64,000 nt of DNA from Paenibacillus silvestris (GTDB taxonomy: Bacteria; Bacillota; Bacilli; Paenibacillales; NBRC-103111), in contig NZ_WTUZ01000010.1 in NCBI RefSeq assembly GCF_009882985.1, forward strand, positions 744,352 through 808,351, in the 5' to 3' direction. The notes beneath the pieces were generated by a model. It saw only the letters and a program-made list of their open reading frames with translations, ran no database searches and was not told where the DNA came from. Positions 37,473 through 44,321 of this stretch are shown here, piece after piece. Position numbers and translations under genes: made by a program. The number at the start of each line of letters is the position of its first letter. Within the stretch, counting starts at the first letter, position 1.

Positions 37473-38666
37473 TCATTCTCCTCGTATGACAATTGGTTGC
37501 TCTTCGGCGATATTTTCTTCGACTTCAAAATGCACGTCTATATAAATTTTACCATTCTCTGATTTTTCATGCAAAATTTTTTCACCTGCGAGTCTAGCAT
37601 CAGGCCCTGCAGCTGCGAGTAGCTTCGCTCTAGCCTGCTCCAGGCCTGTCTTTTTGGCGATCGCAGGATCAATAGGTTCCTCTACGACTTCAACTTCCAT
37701 AACCTTCTCATGCAACCAGCCGATAGGTAGTGTGAAAGAACGCCAAGCCAGTGTTTTACGCTCCGGAATCGTTTCAAAATGCTCGTAACCAAGCTTCCCA
37801 TAGCCACTGACTTGTAAAGCTCTCGTACCGAAAACCATATAATTGCGATTCGTTGACTCTCCCGTGTATGCTTTATAGGTTTTCGTAAGCGGCGATTCAA
37901 TTCGGGAGGTATACCAAACAATACCTCTTACCTTGCCACTCGCAACGACCACTTGGCTGTTCTGCTCATCTCCGATCGTGCCCGAGATAAGCACGTCCCC
38001 TTTTTTCACATACGTATTGGGCTTCACCATCGGTTTTCCTTTATCGGATAAAATCTCAGTTACAAGCGCATTTTTGGCTGCAACTAAATTCCGTGGATTC
38101 TTGAGTTCCTGTCTATCCGGTATTGTCGCTTCAACGACTTTAATCGTAATATGGGTACCGCGAATCTCAACGCCAACCCACGCCGTTCCTGGGAGCATAC
38201 CTTGAATGTCCCGAGATAGATCCTCAGCCTTTTTCAGTCTGAATTTCCACTGATACACATGTATGCCTTGTTTGGAGGCAGCCTGTAATATTTCCGCTTC
38301 GGAAATGCGGTCATTGCCCTCCACCGTGATTTGCCAAACTAGGGATGTCAATATGTATATTCCGATAATAAAGGCAGCGATCCCACCCAGAAAAACTTTC
38401 CTACGCCCCAATCTTTCCATAAAAAAAGGAAGCCCGTACCGCTCTAGGACATGCACCCGGCAGCCTGTCCGTTTGAGCAGCGGCTTAAGTTTGAAGAAAT
38501 CTTTAATCATAATATTAAGCTCTAGCTTGCCATCCTCGGTAGCTTGAATATCCCAAATGGAGAACGACTTCTCCATCATGGGATTAATCAACCTTTCACA
38601 CCCATTTCCCCGAATTTGAATACGCACGTACCCGCGCAAACGGGCAATGAACATCGATTGTTTCAT
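37473..38666 (-). CDS. yqfD: Sporulation protein YqfD
   Basis: A 397-residue protein, MKQSMFIARLRGYVRIQIRG at the start, one membrane segment near 90 (VFLGGIAAFIIGIYILTSLVWQITVEG), then a large extracytoplasmic domain with ISEAEILQAASKQGIHVYQWKF and GTHITIKVVEATIPDR. This is the YqfD family made in the sporulating mother cell. GGAAGGGG lies 9 bases before the chosen ATG. It follows yqfC by 28 bases. Confidence 0.92.
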   Translation of the reverse strand: MKQSMFIARLRGYVRIQIRGNGCERLINPMMEKSFSIWDIQATEDGKLELNIMIKDFFKLKPLLKRTGCRVHVLERYGLPFFMERLGRRKVFLGGIAAFIIGIYILTSLVWQITVEGNDRISEAEILQAASKQGIHVYQWKFRLKKAEDLSRDIQGMLPGTAWVGVEIRGTHITIKVVEATIPDRQELKNPRNLVAAKNALVTEILSDKGKPMVKPNTYVKKGDVLISGTIGDEQNSQVVVASGKVRGIVWYTSRIESPLTKTYKAYTGESTNRNYMVFGTRALQVSGYGKLGYEHFETIPERKTLAWRSFTLPIGWLHEKVMEVEVVEEPIDPAIAKKTGLEQARAKLLAAAGPDARLAGEKILHEKSENGKIYIDVHFEVEENIAEEQPIVIRGE

Positions 38667-38694
38667 AACCCAGCACCCCTTCCCACACATTCAT

Positions 38695-38973
38695 CTATGG
38701 CATGTATCTGACATCGTCGATCAAGCCTTCAATAAAAACTTCCTCCGAGAGAATCGCTCGAATGACCAAGTTTTTACCGAACACTTCTAGCGTCCCTTTT
38801 GTTAATTCAAGCTTTAGGTTTTCACTGGAAAAATGGAGCACGCCCCGGTGATTCTCCACATAAAGCTGTACGTTGCCGATCATCGTGATGCGCGGCAAGT
38901 CCTGCACCACATCCTGGGGGAGATCCAGAATTTTGGCCGTGAACTGGTTCCATTTGCGGCTCAAGCGACGCAT
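38695..38973 (-). CDS. yqfC: Sporulation protein YqfC
   Basis: A 92-residue YabP/YqfC-family protein (LDLPQDVVQDLPRITMIGNVQ near 17-37, then VENHRGVLHFSSENLKLELTKG). The family is conserved in spore-formers and acts in the mother cell in an unknown way. GAGGGGG lies 12 bases upstream. A possible sigma-E-type promoter is at 39038-39064. Confidence 0.92.
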   Translation of the reverse strand: MRRLSRKWNQFTAKILDLPQDVVQDLPRITMIGNVQLYVENHRGVLHFSSENLKLELTKGTLEVFGKNLVIRAILSEEVFIEGLIDDVRYMP

Positions 38974-39037
38974 AGCTGGGCACTACCCCCTCTAACTAGA
39001 TGATCATAACGACAGAAAAGTCGCATAGCTTTCTACC

Positions 39038-39064
39038 AAATTATGCGGTTTGCGCCGGATTTAT
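39038..39064 (-). promoter_or_regulatory. Possible sigma-E-type promoter of yqfC-yqfD
   Basis: On the minus strand ATA (39062-39064), 17 bases, then ATAATTT (39038-39044), compared with the sigma-E pattern ATA-N16-18-ATACANT. The -10 match is partial; the support is mostly that the genes are sporulation genes. Confidence 0.3.
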
Positions 39065-39083
39065 GTGAAAAAACTGGAAAACA

Positions 39084-39116
39084 AAAAGCGCCCTTCCCGA
39101 TTGCTCGAGGGGGCGC
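39084..39116 (-). terminator. Terminator after the nfeD-floA operon
   Basis: On the minus strand GGCGCCCCC...GGAAGGGCGC is followed by TTTTTG. Confidence 0.8.
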
Positions 39117-39131
39117 CTGTTTCTTCATGTG

Positions 39132-39590
39132 TTATCTGCGATAAGGCTTTTTTGACTTGGGAGGACCAAGAATCTCAGCCCACACAACGCCTTGCAGAAG
39201 CTGGTCTTGACTAGGTGACTCTGGGAAAGGGCTTGCGAGTGTAAGATCGCTTGCATAGATAGATGAACTATCTAAATTTGTCTGCTTAGGAGAATTGAAT
39301 GGAGAGACTTTCGCCTTTGGAGTAGAGGCTGCCTTGTACTCCGCGCTAGGACGGCCAAACTCGTCTCGTAAGCCTCCTGATAGTTGGGATGGCTCAACTA
39401 TCTTCCGCTCCAGTTCCCCTGCTTCAGGACGCCGCTGAGCTTGGCTAGGCGACTCGCCGAATGTTGGCATGCCCATTCGCTGCGCTTTTTGACTCGCTCG
39501 GCGCCCTTTGTTCTGAAGTTGATACAAAAAGGTTATGGCTATAATCACTAAATACCAATGTTTAAATAGAAATGCAATAAGCTGTTCCAC
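39132..39590 (-). CDS. Unknown single-pass membrane protein of the floA operon
   Basis: A 152-residue protein beginning MEQLIAFLFKHWYLVIIAITFLYQL, one membrane segment, then a basic and Ser/Pro/Gln-rich disordered tail, and a conserved-looking hydrophobic end (LLQGVVWAEILGPPKSKKPYRR). GTG start behind GAGG. It occupies the slot of yqfB after floA in B. subtilis but is twice as long. As a membrane-tethered tail it could be a flotillin-domain partner (inference). Confidence 0.65.
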   Translation of the reverse strand: MEQLIAFLFKHWYLVIIAITFLYQLQNKGRRASQKAQRMGMPTFGESPSQAQRRPEAGELERKIVEPSQLSGGLRDEFGRPSAEYKAASTPKAKVSPFNSPKQTNLDSSSIYASDLTLASPFPESPSQDQLLQGVVWAEILGPPKSKKPYRR

Positions 39591-39606
39591 GCAATCACCT
39601 CATGGG

Positions 39607-40599
39607 CTAGGAGTCTTTCTCGCTCTTGCCGTCGTTAACTTTACCGAGCGTTGAGCGCATCTGAGTGTCTGCTTCAATATTTTTGAGATTCATATAGTCC
39701 ATAACGCCGAGTTTGCCGCTGCGCAGTGCTTCTGCCATGGCTAGAGGCACTTGCGATTCCGATTCAACAACTTTAGCACGCATCTCTACGACCTTAGCTT
39801 TCATCTCCTGCTCGGCTGCAACCGCCATCGCACGTCTTTCTTCGGCTTTCGCCTGGGCGATGCGTTTATCAGCCTCCGCTTGTTCCGTTTGCAGATGTGC
39901 ACCGATGTTTTTCCCTACATCTACGTCTGCAATATCGATGGACAGGATTTCAAAAGCCGTTCCGGCATCCAAACCTTTGCCTAGAACAGTGCGGGAAATC
40001 AGATCCGGATTCTCCAAAACGTCTTTATGCGAGTCACTGGAACCAACCGTGGTGACAATCCCCTCGCCAACGCGAGCAATGATCGTTTCTTCCCCGGCGC
40101 CGCCGACCAAACGCTCAATATTAGCGCGTACCGTGACTCTCGCAATAACCTTGACTTCAATCCCGTTCTTAGCAACCGCAGAAACGTTGGGCGTTTCAAT
40201 CACTCGCGGATTGACGCTCATTTGTACAGCTAACAGCACATCACGGCCTGCCAAGTCGATAGCTGCCGCGCGCTCGAATTCCAGATGAATTTTGGCCCGG
40301 TGAGCCGCGATTAAGGCATTAACGACTCTGTCGACATTACCGCCTGCAAGAAAGTGACTTTCCAACTGATTAATGCTTAAATCAAGACCGGCTTTGGTCG
40401 CTTTAATCATCGGGTTCACGATTCTGCTTGGTGTAACGCGGCGCAGCCTCATGGCAATTAAAGTAATAATGCTGATGCGCACTCCGGATGCAAGCGCTGA
40501 AATCCACAACATGACCGGAACAACACTGAGCAGTATCGAAAGCACAATAATGATGATTGCCGCAAGAAGTACCAAATAGAGCCCTGGTTCAATATTCAT
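39607..40599 (-). CDS. floA: Flotillin-like protein FloA (YqfA)
   Basis: A 330-residue membrane-scaffold protein. One N-terminal hydrophobic hairpin ([30 protein letters not shown]), a PHB/SPFH region around 110-225 ([42 protein letters not shown]), and an Ala/Glu/Lys-rich coiled coil (about 230-290). FloA organises functional membrane microdomains. It follows nfeD by 12 bases in the sigma-W-type operon. Confidence 0.95.
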   Translation of the reverse strand: MNIEPGLYLVLLAAIIIIVLSILLSVVPVMLWISALASGVRISIITLIAMRLRRVTPSRIVNPMIKATKAGLDLSINQLESHFLAGGNVDRVVNALIAAHRAKIHLEFERAAAIDLAGRDVLLAVQMSVNPRVIETPNVSAVAKNGIEVKVIARVTVRANIERLVGGAGEETIIARVGEGIVTTVGSSDSHKDVLENPDLISRTVLGKGLDAGTAFEILSIDIADVDVGKNIGAHLQTEQAEADKRIAQAKAEERRAMAVAAEQEMKAKVVEMRAKVVESESQVPLAMAEALRSGKLGVMDYMNLKNIEADTQMRSTLGKVNDGKSEKDS

Positions 40600-40611
40600 T
40601 GATTTTTCCTC

Positions 40612-41286
40612 CTAAGAATTAGTAGCCTGATTAGCTTCAATCTCTTTAACAACAACACGAGCCCCTTCAACGTCTACAACAATGATTTCCTTCGCATTCG
40701 AAATAAAGCTCCCATTCGTCACGACATCTACTCGTTCTCCTTCAATGATCGCTGTGCCAGCAGGCCTTAGGGGCGTTATCGATTGTCCTGTGAGCCCTAT
40801 TAGATGCGTTCTGTCTGGGCTGGAGGTAAAGCCCTTGTCCGTTGTTAGCTGCTCCTTCAAAATAAATCGATTCCACACTCCGCGGTGCTTAAACGTCTTA
40901 ATGGCAAACGCAATAACAATAATGGCTACCAATAACGCTATTCCCAGCATGACCGCGGCATCCATAGGGTTCGAAGAAGCGAGCAGCACCCCGCCAAAGA
41001 GGCAAATGGCACCCAGCACACTTAGAATACCGAAGCTAGGAACGACCAGTTCCAAGATAAGCAGCACTAACCCGATGCCAAACACGGCCAAATCGCCGAA
41101 CCCAGCAAATCCCGCCAAATAAAACCCAAGAAAATATAGTCCAAAACCAGCGACGCCTGCCAGTGCAAGTAAACCGCTGCTGAAGAAAAGAAGTTCTAAA
41201 GCGATTCCAATAATGCCGACCATCAACAACACGGTCGCTGTAATTGGATGGGTCAGAAAGGTCGATAAGTTTTCTGCAAACATCAT
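40612..41286 (-). CDS. NfeD-family membrane protein (short form)
   Basis: A 224-residue protein with four to five membrane segments (about 15-135) and a C-terminal OB-fold NfeD domain (LIGLTGQSITPLRPAGTAIIEGERVDVVTNG...VVDVEG). It is the partner of FloA. It lacks the N-terminal ClpP-like protease domain of the long forms such as B. subtilis YqeZ. AAAGGAG lies 7 bases before ATG. First gene of the operon. Confidence 0.9.
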   Translation of the reverse strand: MMFAENLSTFLTHPITATVLLMVGIIGIALELLFFSSGLLALAGVAGFGLYFLGFYLAGFAGFGDLAVFGIGLVLLILELVVPSFGILSVLGAICLFGGVLLASSNPMDAAVMLGIALLVAIIVIAFAIKTFKHRGVWNRFILKEQLTTDKGFTSSPDRTHLIGLTGQSITPLRPAGTAIIEGERVDVVTNGSFISNAKEIIVVDVEGARVVVKEIEANQATNS

Positions 41287-41325
41287 CTTTCACTCCTTTC
41301 CTGATTCTTCCTTATCACTAATATG

Positions 41326-41351
41326 TACGTCATATGCCATGAACTGTTTCG
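41326..41351 (-). promoter_or_regulatory. Sigma-W-type promoter of nfeD-floA
   Basis: On the minus strand CGAAAC (41346-41351), a 16-base spacer from GAAAC, and CGTA (41326-41329). The extracytoplasmic sigma-W consensus is TGAAAC-N16-CGTA, and the orthologous yqeZ-yqfA operon of B. subtilis is a known sigma-W target. Confidence 0.75.
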
Positions 41352-41365
41352 TTTTGCAGGAAAAT

Positions 41366-41403
41366 AAAAAGACCGAGAGGATATCATGATCCGCTCGGTC
41401 TTG
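41366..41403. terminator. Terminator after yqeY
   Basis: AAGACCGAG and CTCGGTCTT form a stem around ATATCATGAT; a T-run follows on the minus strand. It separates rpsU-yqeY from nfeD-floA. Confidence 0.85.
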
Positions 41404-41424
41404 TCATACTAACATATTTAAGTA

Positions 41425-41868
41425 TTATCCCAATAATTGTTGGACCAACTGATTAAGAAGTTTCCCATCAGCGCGTCCTTTAACCTGAGGCATCAATGCC
41501 GTCATCACTTTGCCCATATCCGCTTTGGAAGAAGCACCAATTTGTTCGATGGTCTGCTGTACAATGGCTTTCACTTCTTCCTCAGAAAGCTGTTGCGGCA
41601 TGTACTCAGCTAGAATAACAAGTTCAGCCTTCAGGCTCTCGGCCAGATCATCTCTGCCGGCCTTCGTAAATTCTTGGAGGGAATCCTTACGCTGTTTGAT
41701 TTCACGAGTTAGTACGTCAAGCACTTCATTGTCATCTAAGGATCTTTTCAGATCAATCTCAGAATTCTTAATTGTTGATCTAACCATTCGAATTACAGAG
41801 AGTTTGAACTTGTCCTGACTCTTCATCGCTTGCTTCATATCTTCGTTCAATCGATCGCTTAAGCTCAT
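41425..41868 (-). CDS. yqeY: YqeY/GatB-tail domain protein
   Basis: A 147-residue helical protein, MSLSDRLNEDMKQAMKSQDK at the start, with the GatB/YqeY tail domain (ILAEYMPQQLSEEEVKAIVQQTI; DMGKVMTALMPQVKGRADGKLLNQLV). It resembles the tRNA-binding tail of amidotransferase subunit GatB; exact role unknown. It follows rpsU by 8 bases, the conserved rpsU-yqeY operon. Confidence 0.94.
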   Translation of the reverse strand: MSLSDRLNEDMKQAMKSQDKFKLSVIRMVRSTIKNSEIDLKRSLDDNEVLDVLTREIKQRKDSLQEFTKAGRDDLAESLKAELVILAEYMPQQLSEEEVKAIVQQTIEQIGASSKADMGKVMTALMPQVKGRADGKLLNQLVQQLLG

Positions 41869-41876
41869 ATTGCCTC

Positions 41877-42050
41877 CTAGAACTTTCTCTTGCGAGCAGC
41901 CTCAGATTTAAGCTTACGCTTAACGCTAGGCTTGTCATAATGTTTACGTTTCTTAACTTCTGCTAGAATGCCATCCTTAGCGATGGAACGCTTAAAGCGA
42001 CGAAGTGCAGCATCTATAGTTTCGTTCTTACGAACTCGAGTTTCTGACAA
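41877..42050 (-). CDS. rpsU: Ribosomal protein bS21
   Basis: A 57-residue basic small-subunit protein, [20 protein letters not shown] and the ending [10 protein letters not shown]. The real start is the TTG at 42048-42050 with GGAGGGAGGG 7 bases upstream; that gives the standard length. An ATG at 42107 would add 19 non-homologous residues that include the ribosome site. Driven by a perfect promoter. Confidence 0.97.
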   Translation of the reverse strand: MSETRVRKNETIDAALRRFKRSIAKDGILAEVKKRKHYDKPSVKRKLKSEAARKRKF

Positions 42051-42105
42051 CAGATTTCCCTCCCTCCGAACAGACCATCTAGGATCAAACGGTTCATCAA
42101 ATCTC

Positions 42106-42134
42106 ATTATAGGTGATAGTAATTAGGGTGTCAA
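42106..42134 (-). promoter_or_regulatory. rpsU: Perfect consensus sigma-A promoter of rpsU-yqeY
   Basis: On the minus strand TTGACA (42129-42134), exactly 17 bases, TATAAT (42106-42111). A 12-base palindrome GTTTCTAGAAAC sits just upstream at 42147-42158. Confidence 0.88.
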
Positions 42135-42164
42135 TCGAATAGTTAGGTTTCTAGAAACTTGACC

Positions 42165-42515
42165 CTAATTATGGACCCCTAAAGGAGCTAAACGCGCCCC
42201 GCCCATCAAGTGATAATGGATATGGTGAACGATTTGTCCTGCATTTGCACCAACATTGGTAATGACACGATAACCTGACTCTTCAATGTCTAGTTCTCTA
42301 GCAATTTGCGCGGCAACCGCCTGTACTTGCCCAATAGTAGTCCAGTCTTCCGCTTGGGCGTCAGCTAATGATGGGATGTGCTTCTTAGGAATAATAAGTA
42401 CATGAATCGGCGAGGCTGGCTGGATGTCATGAAAAGCTACAATTTCATCGTTCTCGAACACTTTTTTCGAGGGCAGTTCCCCCGCAACAATTTTGCAAAA
42501 AATACAATCACTCAT
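42165..42515 (-). CDS. HIT-family nucleotide-binding protein (HinT-like)
   Basis: A 116-residue histidine-triad hydrolase, MSDCIFCKIVAGELPSKKV at the start, with the catalytic triad HHIHYHLMGG near 103-112 and zinc-like C-I-F-C at 4-7. HinT proteins hydrolyse phosphoramidates such as AMP-lysine. I start at the ATG of MSDCIFCK; a GTG seven codons upstream would run through the ribosome site (GGAGGGG). Confidence 0.94.
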   Translation of the reverse strand: MSDCIFCKIVAGELPSKKVFENDEIVAFHDIQPASPIHVLIIPKKHIPSLADAQAEDWTTIGQVQAVAAQIARELDIEESGYRVITNVGANAGQIVHHIHYHLMGGARLAPLGVHN

Positions 42516-42620
42516 AAATCGGCTAGTCCCCTCCACTTCTTAATCATCTATACCTTTAATTTTATCGGAAATGGGCGAAAAAATCCAACCCAATCCGTCC
42601 TATTCCAAGGAATACTAGCA

Positions 42621-42657
42621 AAAAAAAGAAACCCCACCGTGAAACGGAGGGATTTCT
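42621..42657 (-). terminator. Terminator after the Sm-like gene
   Basis: On the minus strand AGAAATCCCTCCG-TTTCA-CGGTGGGGTTTCT is followed by eight Ts. Confidence 0.9.
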
Positions 42658-42678
42658 CGACAAGAAATTGGTTTTCTA

Positions 42679-42990
42679 TTAATAATAAGGAAGCAATGAC
42701 AAAGCTAGTAAACCAGCTAATGGCAGTACTTGCCTTGCAAATCTCCTACGTCCAAAGCCATATCCATACCCAGGATACGGGTAGCCATAATACGGATACG
42801 GATAACCTCCATAGGGCAGGAATGCTCTCATCTGTTCATGATCCATACCGCCGATTGGTACAGCTAAGTATAGATTGTCATCATCTACATTTTCGACAAT
42901 GCCATCGTAAACAGCTCCATTCGTCATTGTTACACTGACATAACGGTACATATGTTTTTTGCAAATCTCATGAATTTCGGGATGTTTCAT
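42679..42990 (-). CDS. Small Sm/Hfq-like protein with Gly/Tyr/Pro-rich tail
   Basis: A 103-residue protein. Residues 14-48 (YRYVSVTMTNGAVYDGIVENVDDDNLYLAV) have the Sm1 pattern of LSm/Hfq proteins: V-x-V-x-hydrophobic-x-N-G-x4-G-x-V-x3-D-x2-N-L-x-L. Residues 60-82 are a PYGGYPYPYYGYPYPGYGYG low-complexity stretch, then a basic RRRF and a hydrophobic end (VLPLAGLLALSLLPYY). AGGAGG lies 9 bases before the chosen ATG. The Sm resemblance is by eye; similar proteins in spore-formers are annotated only as hypothetical. It lies 79 bases from the rsgA-type gene on the same strand. Confidence 0.65.
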   Translation of the reverse strand: MKHPEIHEICKKHMYRYVSVTMTNGAVYDGIVENVDDDNLYLAVPIGGMDHEQMRAFLPYGGYPYPYYGYPYPGYGYGFGRRRFARQVLPLAGLLALSLLPYY

Positions 42991-43069
42991 GGGCTCATGC
43001 CTCCTTTTTCCTACAGCATATTCAGCTCTAGGCAAAAGGCTACTCGCATGATTGATTTGCACTGATTTC

Positions 43070-44131
43070 TTAGCGATTAATCTGGCTTTTCAAAGACTGA
43101 TGAATCTTCTTCCACTTCGCTTTCTCAGCTGCTTGAAGACCTTTATCTTCTTTGCGCGCCAAATAAGCCAGTTCCTTCTGCAATTTCACATAGTTGTTAA
43201 ACCGTTCTTGCGGAAGTGTGCCGTCCTCCAAAGCGCCCTTGACAGCACATTTGGGTTCATTCTCATGCTTGCAATCCTGGAAATAACACTGCTGCGCAAA
43301 CTCCTCAATATCCTGGAAGGACGTGCTCAAACCTTCAGACGCATCCCAAAGCTGCAGCTCGCGCATACCTGGCGTGTCGATCAGGATACCGCCTCCAGGA
43401 AGTGTAATCAACTCGCGGTGTGTTGTCGTATGCTTCCCTTTGTCGTCGCCTTCGCGGATATCTCCCGTTACCAAAATTTCTTTCCCGTAAATGCGGTTCA
43501 CCAGGGTCGATTTGCCCACGCCTGAAGATCCAAGCAGTGCGACGGTTTGTCCAGGTGCCACATAGGCAGCTAATTCTTCAAGTCCTCTGTTTACGGCAGA
43601 GCTGATGATATGAATAGGTACGCTCACAGCAACAGCAGCGACCTCAGCCGCTAGTGCTTCCGTATCCTCGCACAAGTCTGCTTTACTAAGGATAATTACG
43701 GGATTAGCACCACTTTCCCAGGCCAATACCAAGTACCGTTCAATACGCCGAACATTAAAATCCAGATTTAGAGCAGTAACCAGAAAGACAGTATCCACGT
43801 TGGTAGCTACAATTTGCTCTTCTGTGACTTGACCGGCAACTTTCCGGGAAAACTTACTCTTACGCGGCAGAACAGCATGAATCGTCGCTCGCTGCTCCTC
43901 TTCACGCACAGAGACAACAACCCAATCGCCTACAGCGGGATAGTCTTCACGGTGAACTGCAAGATGTCGCATCTTCCCTGAAACCTCTGCTAATGCTTCA
44001 CCAGATTCGGTTTGAACGCGGTACATATGTTTATGTTCCAAGGATACCCGCCCAGCTTGGTACCCTTCTTCAAGGTAAGGTTCGAATGCTTTTTCAAAAA
44101 ACAAATTCCAGCCTAATTCTTCTTTAGTCAA
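43070..44131 (-). CDS. RsgA/YjeQ-type ribosome-associated GTPase
   Basis: A 353-residue circularly permuted GTPase. An N-terminal OB fold (about 25-100) is followed by G4 LSKADL, G5-like ISSAVNRGLEELAAY, G1 LGSSGVGKSTLVNRI near 200-213, G3 DTPGMRELQLWD, and a C-terminal zinc finger CYFQDCKHENEPKC. RsgA releases assembly factors from the 30S subunit. At 353 residues with a long C-terminal helix it resembles the RsgA paralogue seen apart from the prpC-prkC-rsgA operon; no such genes are next to it here, so I give no gene symbol. Start is TTG with AGAGG 13 bases upstream, a poor site. Confidence 0.92.
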   Translation of the reverse strand: MTKEELGWNLFFEKAFEPYLEEGYQAGRVSLEHKHMYRVQTESGEALAEVSGKMRHLAVHREDYPAVGDWVVVSVREEEQRATIHAVLPRKSKFSRKVAGQVTEEQIVATNVDTVFLVTALNLDFNVRRIERYLVLAWESGANPVIILSKADLCEDTEALAAEVAAVAVSVPIHIISSAVNRGLEELAAYVAPGQTVALLGSSGVGKSTLVNRIYGKEILVTGDIREGDDKGKHTTTHRELITLPGGGILIDTPGMRELQLWDASEGLSTSFQDIEEFAQQCYFQDCKHENEPKCAVKGALEDGTLPQERFNNYVKLQKELAYLARKEDKGLQAAEKAKWKKIHQSLKSQINR

Positions 44132-44258
44132 GTGTAAAATTCATCCTCTCATGTGGTTCTAATTAGAAGTATAGACTACGTATATCACCATCACACGGTA
44201 AACAATTGTTTAGATTATTTTTTCCTGCGAACAATTAATACATCGGTCAATTCACTTG

Positions 44259-44287
44259 TAGACTATCGGTCTAATTTTGCATATAAT
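44259..44287 (+). promoter_or_regulatory. TetR promoter with overlapping operator palindrome
   Basis: TATAAT at 44282-44287 is preceded by TAGACT (44259-44264) with 17 bases spacing. The palindrome TAGAC-TATCG-GTCTA (44259-44273) covers the -35 element, the usual arrangement for autorepression by a TetR protein. Confidence 0.6.
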
Positions 44288-44321
44288 AGGAATAAATCGA
44301 TGGTTGGAATGGAGTGAGCGG

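Noticed and set aside
43070-44131. Frameshift or fusion in the RsgA-type gene because of the poor start
   Set aside because: The frame is intact, an in-frame stop lies just upstream, and all GTPase motifs and the zinc finger are present.
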